Below, in pieces: positions 14,623-26,182 of a stretch of DNA of 64,000 nucleotides; the first letter of the stretch is position 1; the number at the start of each line of letters is the position of its first letter. A program made the position numbers and the translations under genes. The stretch spans positions 1,240,001 to 1,304,000 of the forward strand of contig MCGE01000005.1 of the NCBI GenBank assembly GCA_002105175.1, written 5' to 3'. The stretch comes from Absidia repens. Lineage: Eukaryota; Mucoromycota; Mucoromycetes; Mucorales; Cunninghamellaceae. The notes beneath the pieces are model-generated. The model made no database searches and had not been told where the DNA came from. It saw only the letters and a list, made by a program, of their open reading frames with translations.

Positions 14623-15165
14623 ATGGTAAGGAATCCACCCCCAACCCCAACCCCATCATCCATCCATCCATCCACTCATTCATCCATCCATCCATCCAAC
14701 AAACCCTCACACATGCAAAGTCATCTTTACTATAAAATATAAAAGAGAATCATCATAGGCTCACGAATTTTTTTCTTCTACGATAGGGTAAAGTTCACGG
14801 TAGTTTAGCTCGTGCTGGTAAAGTCAAGTCTCAATGCCCCAAGGTAAGATTTCACACATGCCTTGCTCCACCCACCTTTTTCGAAAACGATAGTGTGAAC
14901 TCACCTGCTTTCTATTGAATAGGTCGCCAAGCAAGAAAAGAAGAAGGCTTTGACCGGTCGTGCCAAGATGAGACAAGTCTACAAGTAAGTGTGGTGTGAA
15001 GAAAGAAAAAATAGGGTTGATAGCAATAGAGCAAAAGAACTCATCAATATTCCCCACCTCCTTTTTTTTTTTTTCTTCTTCTTCATTAGCCGTCGTTTCG
15101 TCAACGTCACCAACCAAGTTGGTGGTAAGCGCAAGATGAACCCTGCTCCTACTGCTGGTCCTTAA
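14623..15165 (+). CDS. RPS30: 40S ribosomal protein eS30
   Basis: Four exons: 14623-14625 (ATG only), 14787-14843, 14923-14984 and 15090-15165, giving 65 aa. The protein starts [16 protein letters not shown] and continues with [20 protein letters not shown], the diagnostic eS30 sequence, and is highly basic. There is no ubiquitin-like (FUBI) fusion, as expected for fungi. It is a small-subunit protein near the decoding region. The single-codon first exon parallels the calmodulin gene. Intron 1 holds a CATC microsatellite. Confidence 0.95.
14640..14700. repeat. CCAACC / CATC microsatellite in eS30 intron 1
   Basis: Imperfect tandem CAACCC units are followed by CATC units (interrupted by CATTC) inside the first intron of the eS30 gene. 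Confidence 0.85.
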
Positions 15166-15887
15166 ACGCTGTCTTCACATCTTTGAATATTTAAACAACA
15201 ACGACAACAACAACATCAACAACAACAAAATATCAACTACGAACCATATCATCAACAAAAATAATCATTGTCTTGGTAGATTGGTTGGTTTATTTTTATT
15301 TTGTATAGTTTTTTTTGAATTATTGAAATAAAAATCATCCGTTTTTGACCCAATTTGTCTTTAGTGTATGTGTTTTGAATGTGTATCTGTAGTCATTTTG
15401 ATGTGGCTGGGCATGGTATTAGGGGAAAGTGGAGAGAGATTATGTGTTGTCGTCACTGGTGTAAGTGGGTATGGTTTCAAAAAAAAAAGGAGAAGAGAGG
15501 AGATATGTAATGTTGGTATTTGTATGGGTGAATGCGGTTGACATATATCTTACTTGGGACTGGTAGATTAAAAGAAAAGATCATCATGTATAATGCTGTT
15601 GGGAATATATCTATATATTGATTACAATAATAATGACAAGTATGTTGAAACAAACGTTTTATTATAATGATTGATCAATGAAGCAAAGTAGATATGGGAA
15701 AAAATGAGAGAATGTATGTGGATGATGTGTTTAAAACTACTATCTAAAGGATAGAAAGGTGACGGATGAATACAATCTATTTCTAAATAAAGGGGGAGGG
15801 TTCTATACTATACAATGATATCATGTTCATCTACAGGGTAAATAATCAGAAGCCATCAATATTCTACGGACGTTGAAGGGAAGAGGA
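15166..15887. other. Convergent 3' flanks of eS30 and MRM1
   Basis: The first 60 bases are CAACAA-rich 3' UTR, with AATAAA at about 15327. The remainder is AT-rich without a supported frame. Confidence 0.45.
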
Positions 15888-17185
15888 TTATAGTAAGGTA
15901 CTGACAAGGACACCCATAGCTACTCCTACGTTTAAACTGTCGACGAATCCAGAATGTTGGGTGATACCGTTGCGTTGTGCGCCAGGAATACTAATCAAAG
16001 AATCGCAACACCTTTTCACGTTTGTTCGTAATCCAGTGCCTTCATTTCCAAATACAAGAATCCTGGGCTTGGTCGAAGTGTTGTTGTTATATTGATCACC
16101 CTCAGTATCGGTTGATTCAGATGCGGCACCAATGATATGCCAGCCTTCGTCACGGGATGTCTAGTTGGGGACCAAACGCAGATGCTCAGTTGGGTTATAT
16201 AAAACCACCCGCTCAGTTTCTGCATCCAACTTACCTCCAAAAACTTGACCAAATGTTGAGTTGTATATACATCCATGATTTCCATAGCACCGGAACTGAC
16301 TTTTGACACAGCTGCACTTAAAGGAGCGCTAATATAGTAGTAATAAGGCAAATGGAAAGGATGTGGTCAATATAACGATTTCGTTTGAATATGTTGTTCG
16401 CCACTGACCTATTTTTACTACAAACAAGAAGACCATCTACGCCAAAGAAATGGGCTGTCCTATTCACCAGAGAAAAATAATAATGTTAAAGTCACTGAGC
16501 GTCAACAGACTAGATATGCCAGTACCTGATAATGGATCCTAGATTCTGTAAATAAAAGAGTAATACCATAGATTTAGTATACAATGTACTACTGTCTATT
16601 TGTCCTGTTTCGCCTGATTGGATGAACTTACCTGAGGATCTTGAACTTGATCTAAAGCGATCCATAAAGGTGACCGTTGTCGAGGTTTCTGGAATATTAG
16701 GGACGCTGATTTGGAAGAAGTAGAAATGGCCGTATATGATGATTCATCCACTGATTCTTCAAGGTTGCTGCTTGTTGCCCAACCAAGTGCTTTGATAGGA
16801 ATAGGTCGTCGCGCTGAAGCTTCAAGAACTACACCCTGATGAGGTTTGTTCATAGTCATATTGTTGAGTCGTCCTTTATCTAAAGTCCTAACTGGGATGC
16901 CTTGTTCTTTACATTGAGTAATGATATCGGTCAAGCTACAAAAAAAAAAAGAAAAAAAAAAGGAATTAAGTGATTAATAAAAGAGGATAAAGTACTACTG
17001 ACATACCTATCAGAAGCAAGTCGGTGTTGGACGTAAAGTTCGTTCACAGTACGTTTTTTTGCATGCAAAGCACAAGCAACACTTGATAAACCATATACGT
17101 ATTCGGTAGACGAAGTTGTATAAGTAGAATGGTATCGTTTCAATAAAAAAAGACTAGATCGGGAAAAAGATCGAGGTGAAAACAT
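15888..17185 (-). CDS. MRM1: Mitochondrial rRNA (guanosine-2'-O) methyltransferase, SPOUT family
   Basis: Six exons: 17185-17007, 16935-16632, 16545-16526 (only 20 nt), 16459-16409, 16328-16235 and 16160-15888; 306 aa. The Arg/Ser-rich N-terminus (MFSPRSFSRSSLFLLKRYHS) looks like a mitochondrial presequence. Residues 23-50 hold the substrate-binding start (EYVYGLSSVACALHAKKR). The catalytic SPOUT domain shows the three trefoil-knot motifs: DPQNLGSIIRTAHFFG, then ILVFGNEGTGLR, then ISIPG with VDSLNVGVAMGVLV. These match TrmH/RlmB enzymes; the fungal mitochondrial member is MRM1/PET56, which methylates a guanosine of the large-subunit rRNA peptidyl-transferase centre. The tiny exon 3 encodes the invariant NLGSIIR. 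Confidence 0.92.
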
Positions 17186-17408
17186 AATAGTTGAAGAGAG
17201 AAGAGAAAATAAACAACAACTTTATTTGAGTTTTAAAAAAATTAAGTAACGGAAGAAGAGAAGGGGGCAAAAATAAAAAATAAAATAAAAAAAACTAAAA
17301 AAAGAGGAGGAAGATGTAGGATAAGGAAGGAAGGAGAGAGGGATTGAGGGGAGAGGGGGAGGAGGGGTATGAGGGATTGAGGGGATTATAATAAATATAA
17401 TAGTCACC

Positions 17409-19167
17409 CTAACGTCTCATGGGACCTCGATGATGCATTTGATACATTTGTTCCAATTCACCTTCCATTGCCTTGATTTGAGCATGCTGGGCTTCCAAAT
17501 CTTTATTAAGTCGATCACGTTCTGATACAAGCTATAAAATGAAGGGCATCCATTGATCAATCAGTCAGTTAGTTATTCAGTTATACAATGGGTTTATCTT
17601 CAGTGATTTTTACCTGAGCTTCCCATTGACGGAATCGATTTTCTTCTTTTTTCACTTGTTCCGTAAATGCTAGGCGTAAGTGTTCTTCCTTTTCCTTGAA
17701 TTTGGGATTTTCATATTTCTTGGGCCTACAAAAAAAAAAAAAAAAAAAGGTGAGTAAGAAAGAAAAAAAAAATCAACTCCCAATTCCCAACACCCCTCCC
17801 CACCTCTCCTCATCTCAATATGCAGATATCAAAAACAACTTACTTTTGTTCACCGAATTTACGAGTTTCCATTTGAGTTTGACGGTAATTTTCATAGTGA
17901 GTTTCTTCAGTAGTAGAGATGAGATCATGCATGTGAGAGCGGATCAACAAGGTCCGCAACTTTTTGAAATCACAATGATCTTCATTTTCCACTTCAGCAA
18001 CCCCCCAAGAGTATTGTCGACCCTTGACAGTACGATCCCCTACCTTGACATCATCTGTTGATCCAATCACAGCAAAGGGCATGGCGTCCATAATTCGTTG
18101 GTTGGTATTAGTGACTTCTTCATCATCACTTTCAATAGGACAAGAATAAACCTGAATTCCTTGAGCATGAATCACATCCAAGATCTATCACACACACAAA
18201 ATTATTAAGGTTAGATGTATTTTTTTTAAAAAAAAAATCAATGGTATGTATGGTAAGAAATAAAAACAAGGTCATTTCCCTCCTTTTTTGTAAAAAATTC
18301 TTACATTGCGTTTAAACTTGGCCAAATCTTGAGGAGTCAAAGTATCCGCCTTGGCAATAACAGGGATCAAATTCACTCGGGAGCCAATTTGCTTCATCAC
18401 TTCAATATCCAAAGGTTTGAGACTATATATATAAACAAAAAGTGTCAATGGAAAACCACCAAAAGTCAATTTTAATTTTGGTGAGAGAGCAGTAAAATAC
18501 TTACGTATGACCATTGGGGCGAATAAAGTACAAGCAAGCATGTACACGAAGATCAATGATACCAGCACGAGTAGGTTGTTGTTCTTGTCCCATAAATGAT
18601 TCATGTTGATCATCCAAAAATTCAACAATAGGCATCCAGCTATCACGGTTGTTCACATAATCCCCAAATCCAGGTGTGTCAATCACTGTCAATTTCACCT
18701 TGAAGTTCTTTTCTTCCAGTTCTATTCAATACCATCATCATCATCCAAATCAACAACAGCAACAATAAAAAGAGATGTTATTATTACTATTATAATCATA
18801 CAGTAAGTAGCTAGACTTACCAGCCTTGGTGATTTCAATTTCTACTGTTTTTTCAGTTTGTTTAGTGTGACGAAGGTGCAGTTTTTTGGGATCCTTGATA
18901 CCAGAAGTGAAGAGTGTATTGACATATGTACTTTTACCCACTCCACTTTCACCTATGTACAATTAAAAAAAAAAAAAAGAAAAAAAAAAAAAAAAAGGAG
19001 AAGTCAGTGAATAATGCTTTCAAAACTAATTATTCATCTATCATCTAGAATGACTTACCGCATACCATCAGGGTAAATTTAGCACCGCGTTTAGATACAA
19101 TCTTATGGCGTTGGTTAGGCAAGTGAGCAATACCTACACCATCAGGAAGAAGTGCTGAAGGAGACAT
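17409..19167 (-). CDS. CDC3: Septin, CDC3 / aspB class
   Basis: Seven exons: 19167-19059, 18952-18821, 18721-18505, 18422-18305, 18184-17844, 17725-17614 and 17531-17409; 383 aa. GTPase motifs are G1 GESGVGKST (about residues 37-45), G3 DTPGFGDY and G4 AKAD. The septin-unique element reads [21 protein letters not shown] predicted coiled coil runs over the last 75 residues. The N-terminal [20 protein letters not shown] is typical of the CDC3/aspB class. The protein would assemble in hetero-oligomeric filaments at septa, branch points and hyphal tips. An acceptor-like TAG lies just before the chosen ATG, so the mRNA may have a further upstream exon; the start is therefore the least certain part. 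The alternative is another paralogue of the same class. Confidence 0.93.
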
Positions 19168-19639
19168 GAATGTTGTATCTAGAGAGAAATAATCAAGGGA
19201 ATGGAAATGGGGATATTAAAAAAAAAAAATAAGATGAGAGAAGGTAAAAAAAAAAAAAAAAAAAAAAAGAGGAAATCCGAAAAAAAAGAAAAAATGAGTG
19301 TAAAAATATTTAAATTGGTGCAACAGCGACCCCGGAATAGGAAGGTCAGCTCACCGCCCCTTCAAAAATAATATAAAATAGTACAATAAATGATCAAACA
19401 AAAGGCAGGGGAAAAATAAAAAAAGACGAAGGAGAGTAGTAATCATATTTTATTCATATTCTTTTGTCAAAGAAAAATAAAAAAAAAGCACTGATTGTAG
19501 GCACCCCATCACAAGAAAGAAGATTGAAGCGAATATACATACGTCAATAGTGTATTGGGAGCTTTTTAAGAAAAGATTTGGTCGATGAAAAATCTACCAA
19601 TAGATACAATGCAGTAAAAATAAGGGGTTAGTAAGATTC
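19168..19639. other. Septin 5' flank rich in A tracts
   Basis: Long A runs on the plus strand (T on the coding strand, about 19216-19268) sit upstream of the septin start. No gene is seen. Confidence 0.4.
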
Positions 19640-21298
19640 ATTGTGTGTCGCGATTGTCTCTGTGCTTATTTATTTTTGTTACCTGTAGCGATCAGTGCTG
19701 ACTCGAGATCAGTTTGTTTCAATCTTAGTCACCTGGTCATCAGACCACCCAGGGAGGTACGAGAGGAGAGGGAGAAAGTGAGAACTTCATCCTGCCGACA
19801 CACAATAAGAATGACTTGTTATTGCAGTCAGTGTATATCAGAAAGTAAGTTTTCCCTTCTACCTACACATTGGACAGCGGGAATTCATTGATCATCAGGG
19901 CTATGATATCCTTCTCAGTAAGGAAGTCATTGACGTATTGCACAGTGGAGTTCTTGAATATATCTGGTATTGGTGAAAAAATAGACAAAATTAAAAAAAA
20001 AGAGATGACTTTAAAATATATAAACGTTGCTTTGCTTTGTTTTATTGAAAGTAATATAGTATATGTAAAAACGGAAGTAAATGTATCTAAAAGTGAAGGT
20101 GATAAGTATTGAGGTTGGTAGGTGAGTGAATGGGGTAAAAAACAAAGATGATGACTATGGGGAAGGGGGAAGGGGGAGTAGAGTGCCAAATTCAAGAGAC
20201 ATTAAATGTACTAGACCACCAAAGATCTGGCACGTACTATGAGGAAAAAATGGCGTGAGCGAGGGGAAGCTTGAATGGAAATGATGTCTGTTATTTATTT
20301 TATTACCTTGACTCAGAGACGATGTATTATTATATTCCGTCCTTGACAATGTCTCGATAAATGGCAGGGATCATTTACTTTATCTAAAAAAATAGGTGAT
20401 AGATTGAGTTGAGTCAGCCACATGTCTATATATATTTCTATTACCTGTTTCTTTGTAGTAAGTCATCTCGTGATATTATTTCAAAAGATACCTTTTTCAA
20501 GTCATGTCACACTTCGGATGCCGGAGGTACTTGTATGTGCTATATAATTAAATGGAAAAAAGGTGATAAAGGTTGATATAAGATAAATAAAAAAAGGAAT
20601 CATTTTTGTCGTTACTTGTGTGGCGTTCAACGCTCCCCAATGACATCCATGCTAAAGTGTTATTTTGTTCAATGCTACGCCAGTTGATTTTTCATCTAGA
20701 TTTCAGGGTGCAAATTGATCTCCATACAATCGGGTCCAATAAAAGTTGTCGATCAATCAAGAATCATCACCGTATAAACGTGACACTGTTGAATTCAAAT
20801 ACTGAAACACAGGGACATTGACTTGAAAAGCAGCAGCAGCAGCAGCAGCAAGCTACACTGATAGAATACCCTATGAAACAATCTACTAATGGTGCAAATA
20901 TTAGTATGTTCCTTTATATATCACTTTTTGTAAAGAGTTGACGTTAACTTACTGACGGTAGGATGTGCTGTCTTCCGATTTCTTTTAACCAAATAAATAA
21001 ATTCCCCACAATATCATTTTCAAGCAAAAGCAAAACCAAACTTTGATTTTCAGTGGGTGAATGGACACCGTTTACATAGAGTGAGTGCATGAGAAATGAT
21101 CGCAAGCACACGCCCTTTCCTGATAAAAGCAATGACGTGGTCAGTTTTGCCTAAAAGATACACGTTAAACATTGAAGTTACCTTATCCATCTACACTTTG
21201 TCCTTACGTCTGTTTGCATTGTTCATACATTTCCTTGGACAATATATAATCTCGTGCTTTTCTTTCAATGAGTAAACAAAGGTAACCCCCAACAGTAT
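19640..21298 (-). pseudogene. Decayed multi-exon gene of unknown family
   Basis: The minus strand shows a series of exon-like blocks with good splice signals but broken reading. Block 21298-21208 encodes GGYLCLLIERKARDYILSKE. Block 21150-20953 encodes ENQSLVLLLLENDIVGNLFI, but the join between the two shifts frame. Block 20383-20309 has in-frame stops after IPAIYRDIVKDG. Block about 19966-19874 encodes VQYVNDFLTEKDIIALMINE. The regions between hold stops in all frames. The alpha-helical, leucine-rich blocks suggest a helical-repeat protein, but no family was recognised. I read it as a relic, and cannot exclude a real gene with unusual splicing. Confidence 0.45.
20829..20850. repeat. AGC microsatellite
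   Basis: About seven uninterrupted AGC units lie inside the decayed gene region. Confidence 0.9.
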
Positions 21299-21739
21299 CT
21301 ATGATGTCAAAAGAAAAAGGTGTGATAAATAAAATAGAAGGTCATCTTTAATAATGTGGGATCCGAATTCACAGAATATAGTACCTTGTATATTGCAGGT
21401 TAACAGTAAAGATTATGCGCTTGATGAAGCTGTTCAAGTTTTCCGTGTTGACTAGTAAAAAAGAAGAAGAGTTTCATAAAAAGTTTTCTATTTGTTTAAC
21501 CACTAGAAGTTTTATATTTTTTTTTATATTTGTATCAATATTATTCGAGTTGAGGTACTTCGATTGGTCAACCTTTGTTCTTGATTGTTCTATTTTTGCT
21601 TGGCTGTTGAGGAAAACAAGAAAAAAAAAAAAAGGAAAAAAAAAAAAGAAGAGCACCCCTTATTTTACAAAGGTCGTCGGGATTCAAATCGGTCAATGCA
21701 AATTTCTGGGGATTTTTTTTATTGTAACTGATGAAATAA

Positions 21740-23000
21740 TCAAGATATAAATGAGAGTAAAACGAATAAAAGTATAGCCATATTGACTGATGAATGGGTT
21801 ATGATAGCCGCTGCTGAAGTAGTTGAAGAACTAGAAGTATCACTGGATTCTACTTTGGTGGTAGTACTTTTGTTGTCATTTTCAACTGACGCATCCTTCA
21901 ATTCAGGTATGGATGAGATAGATGATTGATCTTTAGGTGTTGATGATGATACTTCTTCTTTATTTTGTCCACTGGGATTCGATTGGGCCATAAGTCTTCC
22001 TTCCGGTACAAAGGGAGCATGTGGGGTCTTATCACCAACACATTCTGCAGCAGTCCTGAATGTATATCCTTTCTTAGTGAGGAATTCAATTACGTCGGGC
22101 ACTTGCTCAATGGAACTCTTGTATAAATCTGTGGTAATTGTTTCCATGTAAAATAACAATAATAGCTATAATGAGTGGTGTTTCAAAATTAAAAAAAAAG
22201 ATGATATATTTACCATGTTGAAGACTAATATAACCAGGTTCATCATGTGAGTTCAATCCAGTATCAATGCCATTTGCAGCAGCCTTGAATGCACCTTGGA
22301 TTTTATCAGCAGCATTAGGTAGCGAGTGAACATCATAATCAGTAGGATCCACATTCCATAGCAAAATTTTATAACCCATTGCCTTCATCAATGCCTTGAC
22401 ACGATCATCTGCTTCACCAAATGGTGGTCGAACATAAGTGGGTCGGATACCAATCACATCACGAATGGCTTCCTCGGTCGCCTTCATTTCGTAAATAATT
22501 TCTTCGTTGGTCAAGCTCATTAAATGGGGGTGGCTGAAAGTATGTGAAGCAATATGATGTCCTGCATCGAAGGCACGTTTTACCATTTCTGGGTACTTTT
22601 TGACATTGGAACCCATCACACAGAAGGTAGCCTTGATATTATATTGGTCCAAACTATCCAGTAATTGCCCAGTGAAGTTACTGGGACCATCATCAAAAGA
22701 AAGGGCCCATTCTTGTGCACTAGGGCATCCGTAAATATCGCTGGGCAAAGCTTTGTTGCCACAGCTTTCGAAACATTTATCGTTGTCTGATCCATCACAT
22801 TTGGCATCTGGACAGGTTCCTGAGCCCACTGGTCGTACGGGTGTTTTAGGCACCTTGGTAACATCCACTTCGGCTAACCATTTAGTGTTTTTGGGGACAA
22901 TGATATCACCGGCGTCTGAAGTTGACTGTGCCGTTACCCGTACGAGCGCTTGTGAAGAAAGTGTCAGCAATATAAAAATAGATCCAAGTGTTTTCTTCAT
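21740..23000 (-). CDS. GPI-anchored chitin deacetylase (carbohydrate esterase 4)
   Basis: Two exons, 23000-22214 and 22128-21740, give 391 aa. I start at MKKTLGSIFILLTLSSQ because this gives a clean signal peptide; an in-frame ATG ten codons upstream exists. The NodB domain (about residues 105-310) shows the catalytic/metal motif SFDDGPS, metal-binding HHIASHTFSHPHL, RPPFGEADDR, the Trp motif LLWNVDPTDYD, and the final SLQHG. All key Asp and His residues are present, so the enzyme should convert chitin to chitosan at the wall, a major polymer of mucoralean walls. The C-terminus is Ser/Thr-rich and ends in a hydrophobic stretch (NMAILLFVLLSFIS), consistent with a GPI anchor. The 5' flank has GGGCGGTGTTTTAAAA at 23309-23324. 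Confidence 0.95.
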
Positions 23001-25654
23001 TATTTTGTAAGAGCAAAGAGAAAAAGTCAACTAGATTAGAAATATAGTAATGCAATTTCAATCAGAAATGCTTTCCTTTTATATCGTCTCAAGTCCTATT
23101 TTCTTTTTATTTTATTTATTTCAAAACGAGCCCAAAAAAAGGTTTGTTAACTTTTTTTTTTTTTTTTATTGCCAACTTTGATAAAGATGATGGAATCTGA
23201 TAGTGATAATGTTGATCAGGGAAAAATATAGTTACTTTTACGATGAGACTGGTTATATTTGTAGTATAATACAATTTCTTTTGCATCATAAAAAAAGAAA
23301 GGGGCAGTGGGCGGTGTTTTAAAACAGCTTCATTTCATTAGAAATCAAACTGGCGCCAGATAGACAACAGGTGACGGAAAAAATAGTAGCCTTTCAACTT
23401 GAGCAAATGGTCATCGACTTAACATAAACATTCAAGTTTTTTCCTTGTTGTATGATACAAAAAGACATTACATATTACACTTCACGGGGAATTTTTAAAA
23501 AACAACACCATAATGGGTGTACCTACGTTCATTGTGCACAATTTGTATCAAATGGCATAAGAAATTAAAAATAGACCAGCTTATTATACCACTACGAATC
23601 GTCAATTGATAGATCCAGCAAAAATTCTTGCTATGAAATAAACTCTCAACGCTGCTCTCACGTATAGATATATAGTATATATTCAGTCGAGACCAACAGT
23701 AACAATATCAACAGAAAAGCGAAATTGCATCGCTATTGTGTTTGATACCATTATTTTATTGTGTATCTATGTCATATCTAGCAAGACAGCAACCTTCTGG
23801 AGCCTTCCTTTGTGTTTTTTTTTTTTCATCGAAAAAAAAAATAGGGTCGTAAAACATTTCAAATTCCGCACACGTGAATTTTCTGCTGTTCCATTTTTTT
23901 TTTATCCGCTCTCTTTCTTTTCTTTCTCTTTTTGTTTTCTTCATAATTGTAACTCCTTTGAAGTTATAGTGATCTTAGATTAGTGTCAGGACTAGTTTAG
24001 AAGGGATTTCAGCTCAGGAATTACACGATGCATGGGGAACCCCTTCCTTTTTGGATTCAAGATTTTGGTCAACCATTAGTTTGGTTTTGGAAGCCATCAG
24101 AGTTTAGTATTAGTTTGACCATAATTGTATCTGTATATAAATAGAATATGTCTCGTTTTATTTACTTCAATAAAAAATGTCCCATCAGTCTCTCTAATGT
24201 ATTTTACAATAGATCCCTTCTTCCCTCGTCCACTGTAGATTAGTGTTGATGTTGTTATGCTTCAATAAAAGATATCCATTTATAATCTTTTTCATGTCTT
24301 GTCTGCCTTGTACAATATATTAGATCTATTTTCAAAGTATTCCCTTTAGATTAGTGTTGACCAATTTTCAGATCTCACAATAGACTCCTCCATGCTACCA
24401 CCAATAAATTCCTTGGTAGTATGTTTTAATATGGGTTGTTGGCGTAGGTTAACCTGAGGGAGAATAACTCGTGTCCATATTTTGCCGCGAAAAATGTTGA
24501 ATTTCGGGATTTCATGTTGGGGGCTCTTTTTTTATTATTTTTATTTTTTATTGGCTCTGGCTCATGCATGCCCAAGACTCTTGCTTCATGTTGTACATCA
24601 TCAGCTTTGGAAGTCATATAGAGAGGCATGTTCGACCCATCTTTCTGTGGCGTGCTCAACGATATTTTAAAATAATATTTGTCCTTTCTTTCTTCCCAAA
24701 CAATTGATTAACAGTGAGTTGATGAATGCATATCATGTATCTTTCATTCTCAAAAGCTTACTATTGTTGGATTAAAAAATCAATTTCGCTTATTTTATGA
24801 CTCTAAGCGGCAGTATCAAATACCAACTATATATATATTTTTTTTTTTGGAGACGATATTTTGCCTATGTACTGTAAAACGTTTTTCGTCTGCATAATCG
24901 TATTGTTGTTACTGTGTCTAGATATGAATATATAATTTTAAGTGGCACTTCAAAGCAGGCACTGATAATGTTAAAAAGGTAATATGAAATAGGATGCTGG
25001 CGCCCGCGTGAATCTGAAACTTGGCAATGTTTCTTAATCTGCCGTCATGAGATTTGACTTTTTTTTTTTATGATATGGTGATGAACAAAGGATACAGTTG
25101 ATTTGGGGTTAAAGAATTGCCTGATACAGACAAGCAGCAGTGAAATTCAAGAAATGTAGGTGGAATGTGTGCCGATCGGTGACGGCAAAGTAGTGATAAC
25201 CGACAATTGGCTTTTTTGGAACGTGGAAGCTCCTGGGTCTGGTCGGTGCGACGTTAAGGGCAGGTAAATGACGTTTTTTTTTTTTTTTATGTATGAATAT
25301 TTATGTATATAAAGCCGGGTACATATTTTATTTATATATAGGGCTCGAGTATGTTGGTGTTCCTTAGTTTTTCTACACTGTGGTGGTGGATGTAGACATA
25401 TCTCATCCTGTTGCCTATCAATGGTATCCCTGTTTTTGTGCACTCACTCCCGTGATTTTAAATTCCGAAGCTCACCACTCCCCAATCATTTCTTCTTCCC
25501 CAACAAAAGATTTTTTTTTTTTTTGCCGCTGTATATATTTTTGATCGCCCCCTTCCCCAATTCTACCTTTTTTTTCTTTTTTTTTATATTTATCTAAACA
25601 ATAAATCGTATTCTTCTGTTGCTCATATTATATGGACCTGATTCAACACATATT
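23001..25654. other. Intergenic region with repeat copy R3
   Basis: The chitin deacetylase 5' flank (23001-23700) contains a T tract at 23151-23167 and the GCGGTGTTTTAAA motif. R3 occupies about 23860-24420. From 24420 to 25654 no gene could be supported. A motif TTTTAAATTCCG at about 25455-25468 lies 190 bp before the next start, and T tracts cluster at 25509-25590. Confidence 0.45.
23860..24420 (+). repeat. Dispersed non-coding repeat, copy R3
   Basis: This copy begins with TTTCAAATTCCGCACACGTG at about 23859-23878, followed by a CT-rich segment and GATTAGTGTCAGGACTAG (about 23978-23996). The long-loop hairpin region lies at 24001-24045, with partly mismatched arms. Modules at 24165-24420 each contain CAATAAA or CAATAGA. 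Three GATTAGTGT repeats are visible. Confidence 0.75.
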
Positions 25655-26147
25655 ATGACTGACTATACCGATGCTTTATTAAAGAATTTTACTGTCCATA
25701 CTTCGGCAAAGTTTCCGTCAGTCAACTTGACAGACAAGCTGGGTCAACTGGGCGAATCTCTACGTTATGCACGCAATTCTTTCACTTCACTGACTTCTGC
25801 TCTCACCACCAGACCTGTTGAAACCCCAACCAATTCCATTACACCACCAGCTCCTGAACAAGTCAAGGGAAAATTAGATCTAGTCATCGTGGAAGCCCGG
25901 AATCTTGCGATCACCAATGCTTCACAAGCGGATATCTATTGTCTGGCCCAATATGATTGTAACACAATGTCAACGCTCGACCAACCATCACCAATGACCA
26001 CTACAAAGCCAATGGATATTTTTGAAAAACAGATATGGGCAAGCTCTCCAAAATGGCAATATTCTCAATGTCTGTAAGTCACTTTTTTTTTTCCCCCGCG
26101 CTCCCTCCTTTCAATTATCAAATCAAAAACAGGTTTCTTTTTTATCA

Positions 26148-26182
<35 letters not shown>

